In this document: positions 59,176 through 64,000 of the stretch, in pieces | How positions within the stretch are numbered: position 1 is the first letter of the stretch | How the letters are laid out: each line of letters begins with the position of its first letter | Source of the DNA: Corynebacterium meridianum | GTDB lineage: Bacteria; Actinomycetota; Actinomycetes; Mycobacteriales; Mycobacteriaceae | NCBI RefSeq assembly: GCF_016342265.1 | Contig: NZ_JAEIOS010000015.1 | Span: forward strand, 124,001-188,000 | DNA length: 64,000 nt | Direction: 5' to 3' | Position numbers and translations under genes: made by a program | The notes under the pieces: generated by a model | What the model was told of the DNA's origin: nothing | Databases searched by the model: none | The model's input: only the letters and a program-made list of their open reading frames with translations

Positions 59176-60306
59176 TTTCTTCGTCAACTTGTAACGCATC
59201 CGTACGGCTAGTGGTTCGCCGATCTTCACCAGAGCCAGATCACCTCCCCAACGGCCTTGTGTCACCACCCCGTCACAGCACACCACGGGGCGAGTGAATG
59301 CCTGATGGAATCCGAAGATAGAGATGAAGCGGTTCGGGCGAATGTCGGCCTTGACCGCCACGAAATCATCCAGGACAGCGGGCTCCGTAGGTGTGGAGAG
59401 AACTGAAATGTGACTGTAGCGAGGAGGCGGTGTAATTATGGCTAGGCAGCAGCCAATCATAATTAGAGAAAAACTGACGAGACCCATACTAAGGATAATG
59501 CCGCCTTGCAGGGTAACAACTAAGGTGAATGCGGATCGCCGCATATTGGCGGTGCCGATAACATTGATCGCAATCAACAATTCCAGTACCGTAGGCATCC
59601 ATGTAGCCACTGCCAAAACCCAGCCTTTCTCGAAGGTTCCAGATGTTTCGAGAACCTGGAACCAGTCACCAGCAGAAGCATTATTCACTATATCGTGGAG
59701 AGCGGTTCCATTTTCCCAGTCGGCAATACCGAGCTTGGCAAACACAGCACCGGCGTAAAGAAAACACAACTGGATGCGCCCGAAAATGATCGCGCCTCTG
59801 CTGATTCCCTGTAAGTGGGGCGGAATGCTGTCGATATCAAGGTTTGTGAGGTAGCAATTGCGCCTTTTGTCACTTAAACTCACAACCGTAAGAACGCCAA
59901 CAAAAATGAGAGCTACAGATTCTCCACTGTCCGGAAGCGTGATTGCAGTCGATATTGTGTAGGTGATGTAGAGATGTAGGATTCCGGTCCAACGCGGATA
60001 GAAGCCACTTATCACCAGGATCAGCCCAAACGCAATCACCACGTCAGCCAGGGACAAATGCTCCTTACCAACCACACAGTACAGACCGGCCTGACTCCAA
60101 CTTTGGCAGTGAGGGCCGAACGGTTGTGGACCAATCGCCGCAAACCGTGCCTCTTGTGAGGTAAAGAGAACGAAGATCAATTGTGTGACAGCGATGATTG
60201 CTCTGCCAATTGAAATGAACCTGGATTGGATATTCGCAGATTGAATTATCGCGTCTAGCCTTGCCGATGATTTTACTTTGATCATTGTCGCATCTTTATC
60301 AATCAT
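59047..60306 (-). CDS. SdpB/HTTM-like polytopic membrane protein
   Basis: This 419-residue protein has about seven or eight membrane segments in its first 300 residues and a soluble C-terminal domain of about 100. The membrane part resembles SdpB of the sporulation-delaying-protein system and HTTM (vitamin K-dependent carboxylase-like) proteins: ISIGRAIIAVTQLIFVLFT, ISGFYPRWTGILHLYITYT and the middle FGRIQLCFLYAGAVFAKL. SdpB helps mature a secreted peptide toxin in Bacillus; no SdpA or SdpC gene is recognisable here. G+C content is markedly lower than in the core genes, pointing to transfer. The start (60306 or 60285) is uncertain, and no good ribosome binding site is seen. Confidence 0.65.
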   Translation of the reverse strand: MIDKDATMIKVKSSARLDAIIQSANIQSRFISIGRAIIAVTQLIFVLFTSQEARFAAIGPQPFGPHCQSWSQAGLYCVVGKEHLSLADVVIAFGLILVISGFYPRWTGILHLYITYTISTAITLPDSGESVALIFVGVLTVVSLSDKRRNCYLTNLDIDSIPPHLQGISRGAIIFGRIQLCFLYAGAVFAKLGIADWENGTALHDIVNNASAGDWFQVLETSGTFEKGWVLAVATWMPTVLELLIAINVIGTANMRRSAFTLVVTLQGGIILSMGLVSFSLIMIGCCLAIITPPPRYSHISVLSTPTEPAVLDDFVAVKADIRPNRFISIFGFHQAFTRPVVCCDGVVTQGRWGGDLALVKIGEPLAVRMRYKLTKKLLGHSTEVVVHDGSDKICARLGPLNGSPFEVEVIPGGSSAPG

Positions 60307-60753
60307 CTCATATCGCCCGTACCTTCGCAGCTTCCTCGATCCGGTGTTGATCTGTAATTATTGATCGATGTGCCCGAAGGATGATGTGGGGCGAGGTAAT
60401 TACCCGTCTCCACATATTGTTTACATTGACGACATGTTCCCAAATTGTTCAGGCGTTATCTGTTGCGCAGCTTTCAGGCACGACGAAAAACCATAGACGC
60501 AGTCCCGTCGTCCGCCATCTCGGATCTGTGAGACAGTTCTGGCAATCTCAGGCCCTTGGGTGCGTTGATTCCCAGATATACCACTAGTGCTCCAGTGGTG
60601 ACTCCAACGATCTGAGCGCCGGGTCCACCATCAGACAGATCCCGGCCCCTCCACCCGTCGTACCCCGTACCTCACTATTCCCGCTCTTACGCCGGCCCGG
60701 CTCCACCTCCGCACCCCATCCCCCGACACCGGAACTTGACTACCCTGGGTGGT
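60307..60753. other. Intergenic, no gene seen
   Basis: It separates the divergent SdpB/HTTM-like and sulfurtransferase genes. The left part is AT-rich like the transferred gene and the right part returns to high G+C, so one edge of the transferred segment probably lies here near 60600. Confidence 0.4.
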
Positions 60754-61587
60754 ATGAGTCTTCTGATAACGCCCACTGAACTCGCCGATGGAATGCAGAC
60801 CGGAATCAAGACGACGCTCCTGGCGTCGATGTGGTTGCCCGGCCCCGAAGATGCCGGCTTCGAGTACTACCGCGGTAAGCACATTCCGAACTCGATCTTC
60901 TGTGATCCGGCGCGTGCGTTGGCCGCTGCCCCGTCGAGCAAACTGGGCCGGAATCCATTGCCCGATCCGGTGGTCCTGCAGAAGTGGTTCGAAAGGTGGG
61001 GTCTGAACGACAAGCACCGCGTCGTCGTCTATGACGGCGGCCGCGGTCTCATGGCGGCGCGTGCATGGTGGATCCTCACCTGGGCCGGTGTGCCGGACGT
61101 CCGGATCCTCGACGGTGGTCTCGCGGCGTGGATCAAAGAGGGGCGCCGACACGCCGGCGGTCCGGGAAACCTGCCGCAGAAGTGCACACTCCGGGTGAAC
61201 CCGGGACAGCTGCCCGTGGCGACCATTGATGAGGTGAAGAATTTCGACGGCCTGCTGCTCGATGTACGGGAGGAGAACCGGTTCCAGGGTCGTAAGGAGC
61301 GCCTCGACCTCAAGGCCGGTCACATCCCGGGAGCGGTGAACCTCCCGACCCGCCGACTTACCCGCGAGGATCATACTCTGCGTAGTCCGGAGGAGATCCG
61401 TGCGGAGTTCGAGGCCGTCGGAATGGATGATCCGACCAAGGTGATCATCTACTCGGGATCGGGCCTTCACTCCGCCCTGGCGGTCGAAGCGATGCATCAT
61501 GCCGGTATGCCGGGGGCCGCGGTGTACATCGGTGGCTGGTCGCAGTGGTGTGCAACGCCGTCCAACCCCGTGGCGACCACGGTCTGA
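60754..61587 (+). CDS. Two-domain sulfurtransferase (rhodanese family)
   Basis: This 277-residue protein has two rhodanese domains, with VVVYDGGRGLMAARAWWILTW in the first and LLLDVREENRF plus HIPGAVNLP in the second, as in thiosulfate or 3-mercaptopyruvate sulfurtransferases. The active-site loop reads IIYSGSGLHSALA: Ser234 stands where the persulfide-forming Cys is normally found. The enzyme may be inactive as a classical rhodanese or use another residue. Start is the ATG at 60754 without a strong ribosome binding site. A very clear terminator follows. Confidence 0.88.
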   Translation: MSLLITPTELADGMQTGIKTTLLASMWLPGPEDAGFEYYRGKHIPNSIFCDPARALAAAPSSKLGRNPLPDPVVLQKWFERWGLNDKHRVVVYDGGRGLMAARAWWILTWAGVPDVRILDGGLAAWIKEGRRHAGGPGNLPQKCTLRVNPGQLPVATIDEVKNFDGLLLDVREENRFQGRKERLDLKAGHIPGAVNLPTRRLTREDHTLRSPEEIRAEFEAVGMDDPTKVIIYSGSGLHSALAVEAMHHAGMPGAAVYIGGWSQWCATPSNPVATTV

Positions 61588-61605
61588 TTCTCTCTGGAAA
61601 TCTGA

Positions 61606-61646
61606 GTGCCCCATCCGATCCTCGCTGATCGGATGGGGTACTTTTT
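61606..61646 (+). terminator. Intrinsic terminator after the sulfurtransferase gene
   Basis: GTGCCCCATCCGATC (61606-61620) pairs with GATCGGATGGGGTAC (61627-61641), with one G-T pair, followed by TTTTTGTTT. Confidence 0.92.
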
Positions 61647-61649
61647 GTT

Positions 61650-62142
61650 TCCGGGTCGTGCATGGGTAGGGGACGGCAGCGCGTAAGGTCCGCGGGCCCA
61701 GGGGCGGTGAAGCGATTGGAACGGGGAGAAGGGGCGCAGATGTTCCACCCGCATGGTGGTTGTCGGATGTGTGGAGGTCGTCCATCCCGGGGGAAGAAAA
61801 TGGAGCGTCGGCCGTGGTACTGATTGGGGCCCTCGTTTTCCATATGCCGGGCTGTCCGTGTCTCGGAATTGGTGATCCTAGTGGAGGCGAGTGAACGGAG
61901 ATAGCCTTTTTCTGGGATTCTTCTGAGGCATTCGGTGCAGGTGATCGGATTTTTCGGCTCTCCCGACTTCACAATTATTCTGGGAGATATTGTTTTGAGG
62001 GGTATTGGGTTTGTCGCCTGTGGCATTCCTGTGGATAAAGTAGTCCTTGAATAAGGGTCTTCTATCTGTTTTCTTCCTCATCCTGTGACCGAAGAATCCG
62101 GTGCCCGGGAGTCTCACTCGATAAAGATCAGGGGTCTTATCT
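61650..62142. other. Intergenic upstream of the large secreted protein
   Basis: No gene is seen. The part after about 61900 is AT-rich and should hold the promoter of the secreted protein gene; long stretches could form a structured leader, but I could not identify a known riboswitch. Confidence 0.4.
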
Positions 62143-64000
62143 ATGTCAACGTTGCATCCATCGTTCACTGGATCGCCGGGGCTAAGCATGCCCATTCGTC
62201 ACGCTGTGCGGAGCATCGCCGCTCTGATCGCGGTTATCTGCGTGATGCTCGCGCTACTGGCGATGCCCGCCAGATCCGAAGCAGAGCCGGTGGAGACCGC
62301 CGGTCCGTCGTCGCCAGCCGAACCTCAGGCAGTCCCGGCTGGCGACAGTGATTCAACGGTCGGAGACGATAATGTCCTCGAAGTCCCCGACTTGCTTCTC
62401 GAGCCTTCGGATGTCGACGCACCGGTGGTCGCACCGCTCGCGGCTACAGCGTTACCGGAAGGAAATACCGTCGTCCCCGGGGAGAACGGCTCGGCTCTCG
62501 GTGTGACCCTCACCCAGGTCTCCGCAGGAAAAGGGCAGGGGCCTGATGTTTCGTACCCCTGCGGCATCAACGTGAAACACGGTTTTCCCGAGGAGGAGTC
62601 CGATGAGACGACGACCGACGGAAACGTATGCGCCGGTGACTCCGCGCAGTACTCTCTCACGCTGAGCAAGACGGCATCGAACGGTCCCGCGACGTTCCTC
62701 ATCAACCTGAACTGGATCGATGTCGGAACAGGTGAACCCGCATCGATGCGGAACATACCGACCCAGATAGTGACGACCTCGGGACAGAACGGAGTTGTCA
62801 TCAGACCCATCTCCTCGAGCAAGGTGGAGGTCACCTTCGAAAACAGTGAACCCTATTCGGTTACGGTACCGGTCAACGTCAGTGCGAGTCCCTTCGATTA
62901 CACGGAGACCTACAGGTTGAAGGGTAAGTTCCACCTGAGCGGTACGGTCACGCCGGTCGTTTCGGACGATGACTCCGCCGTTCCGCCGATTTCCACCGAT
63001 CCGGTCCCCCTCGATTCCGACAAGGACCTGAACATCCTCAGGATCGAGCGCTTCGACCTCGGTGTGGCAGACACCAGTGTCGCACCCTCCGACGTGGTCA
63101 TCAACGGCAGATCCTACCGGGCGATCAGCGCGCAGCCCGGCATTACCCATCTCTACTACCCCGGATACAGCGCGGCGGGTCTGAATGGTAAGAACGGGGC
63201 GAAGCTCCCGAAACAGCTGCTGAAGTACGTTCTCGATGCCGATTCGCTTCCGGAGGGCGTGGATCCCGGTCAGGTACTGGCCTCCTTCGACGGCGGTGAT
63301 CCGGTTCGCGCGGACTTGGATGGCGGGAGCCCCTACGTCGTGGGTGAGATCAGCGGTTCCTACTTCCTGCCCAGCGTCTCCTACTCCCGGTACCCCTCCT
63401 TCCGGTTCTTCATCCCCACAGAGAACCTGCCCAAGGAGGACGGCATCGAGATCTCCTCGAAGTTCCTTGCGATCGACGGCGAACACAACCCCATGAAGGT
63501 CAGGGGCCCCTCCGGTGAAGAGTCGGCGTTTCCCGAATTCGCGGGAAACGCCGACTTCGGTGACGACGAGGTTGATCCCGGATCCAACATGGGAAGAGAC
63601 TTCTCCACCCAGAACACTGAAGCGGGACTCAAAAAGGGGTCGAACGCGAACTACCCCAACAACAACTGGGTCAGGCATACACTGAATCTCAGTGAATATG
63701 AGTGCGCTGAGGGCGAGGACTGCATCTCGACCAAGGTCGACCAGAATTACGGTCGTGGCCCGGTGGATGAAGCCACCGGTAAGCGGGGTGCACTCCGTCG
63801 GGCGCCTGTCCAGCTCAAGATCAATCCTCTGCAGGCCCGGGACAACCCGCGGATCTGTGTGGCATGGAAACCTGGCTACCAGATCTTCGGGGGCGACAAG
63901 AGGATCCATGTCGGCTGGAACACGAAGGGCCGCCCTCGGCTGAACGAGGTGTATCCGAATGCGCGGGTGTACTTCACCAACAGGGACCTGGTCGGCGACG
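62143..64000 (+). CDS. Large secreted surface protein, 3' end beyond the window
   Basis: An open frame runs from an ATG at 62143 to the end of the window, at least 619 residues. A signal peptide follows a second possible start (62188): MPIRHAVRSIAALIAVICVM with cleavage after about PARSEA. A Pro/Ala/Ser-rich and acidic stretch of about 70 residues comes next, then repeated beta-rich segments such as QYSLTLSKTASNGPATFLIN and TYRLKGKFHLSGTVTPV. Three cysteine pairs could form disulfides (for example YECAEGEDC). It looks like a wall-associated or secreted adhesin-type protein; whether a sortase signal follows cannot be seen. AGGGG lies eight bases before the first ATG. Confidence 0.75.
   Translation, partial: MSTLHPSFTGSPGLSMPIRHAVRSIAALIAVICVMLALLAMPARSEAEPVETAGPSSPAEPQAVPAGDSDSTVGDDNVLEVPDLLLEPSDVDAPVVAPLAATALPEGNTVVPGENGSALGVTLTQVSAGKGQGPDVSYPCGINVKHGFPEEESDETTTDGNVCAGDSAQYSLTLSKTASNGPATFLINLNWIDVGTGEPASMRNIPTQIVTTSGQNGVVIRPISSSKVEVTFENSEPYSVTVPVNVSASPFDYTETYRLKGKFHLSGTVTPVVSDDDSAVPPISTDPVPLDSDKDLNILRIERFDLGVADTSVAPSDVVINGRSYRAISAQPGITHLYYPGYSAAGLNGKNGAKLPKQLLKYVLDADSLPEGVDPGQVLASFDGGDPVRADLDGGSPYVVGEISGSYFLPSVSYSRYPSFRFFIPTENLPKEDGIEISSKFLAIDGEHNPMKVRGPSGEESAFPEFAGNADFGDDEVDPGSNMGRDFSTQNTEAGLKKGSNANYPNNNWVRHTLNLSEYECAEGEDCISTKVDQNYGRGPVDEATGKRGALRRAPVQLKINPLQARDNPRICVAWKPGYQIFGGDKRIHVGWNTKGRPRLNEVYPNARVYFTNRDLVGD

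Overview
The window looks like chromosome of a high-G+C actinobacterium, almost certainly a Corynebacterium. The reasons are the gene content and order: a dnaK-grpE-dnaJ-hspR operon, an HspR/SigH-type clpB promoter, a complete cysI-X-H-D-N-Y-Z assimilatory sulfate operon with a McbR-like box, ald and adhA close together, alaT, putA and a UDP-glucose dehydrogenase. Most genes have strongly GC-biased third codon positions, short spacers and ATGA/GTGA overlaps.

Region 1 (1-6.3 kb) is accessory DNA. It holds an orphan HTH antitoxin-like gene, a protein of unknown function with a C-terminal Cys cluster, a decayed IS3-family element and a long decayed coding stretch. It ends near a tRNA-Gly(CCC) whose 3' end points into it. 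Region 2 (6.3-25.8 kb) is mostly core: a YhgE/Pip-like membrane protein with an unusual ABC-type ATPase, dcd translationally coupled to a four-gene osmoprotectant ABC transporter, a 43-residue membrane protein, ugd, a YibE/F-like protein, a Ser/Thr-rich anchored protein, alaT, a siderophore-binding lipoprotein and a very large Fe-S oxidoreductase with a Pro/Ala/Gly-rich tail.

Region 3 (26.0-32.8 kb) is the sulfate assimilation operon: CysZ imports sulfate, CysDN activates it to APS, CysH reduces APS to sulfite, CysI reduces sulfite to sulfide, and CysY supplies siroheme. Region 4 (32.9-40.4 kb) has a probably leaderless HTH regulator, a miniature FprA-like reductase, a nucleosidase, an AI-2E family exporter and putA.

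Region 5 (40.4-56.7 kb) is dominated by protein quality control. The dnaK and clpB promoters share the same layout (SigH-type promoter plus HAIR operator), so both should respond to HspR, which is encoded at the end of the dnaK operon. An extra 58-codon acidic reading frame lies between dnaK and grpE. Between the chaperone loci are ald, adhA, a DUF1023-like hydrolase, a nitrilase-family enzyme, a globin-reductase fusion lacking the haem-ligand His, and a Sua5/YrdC-like protein.

Region 6 (56.7-64 kb) is accessory again: a decayed pentapeptide-repeat gene, other decayed sequence, a lower-G+C SdpB/HTTM-like membrane protein with a possible small peptide gene beside it, a rhodanese with Ser at the usual Cys position, and the start of a large secreted protein that runs off the window. 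No rRNA, CRISPR array or intact insertion sequence was seen.
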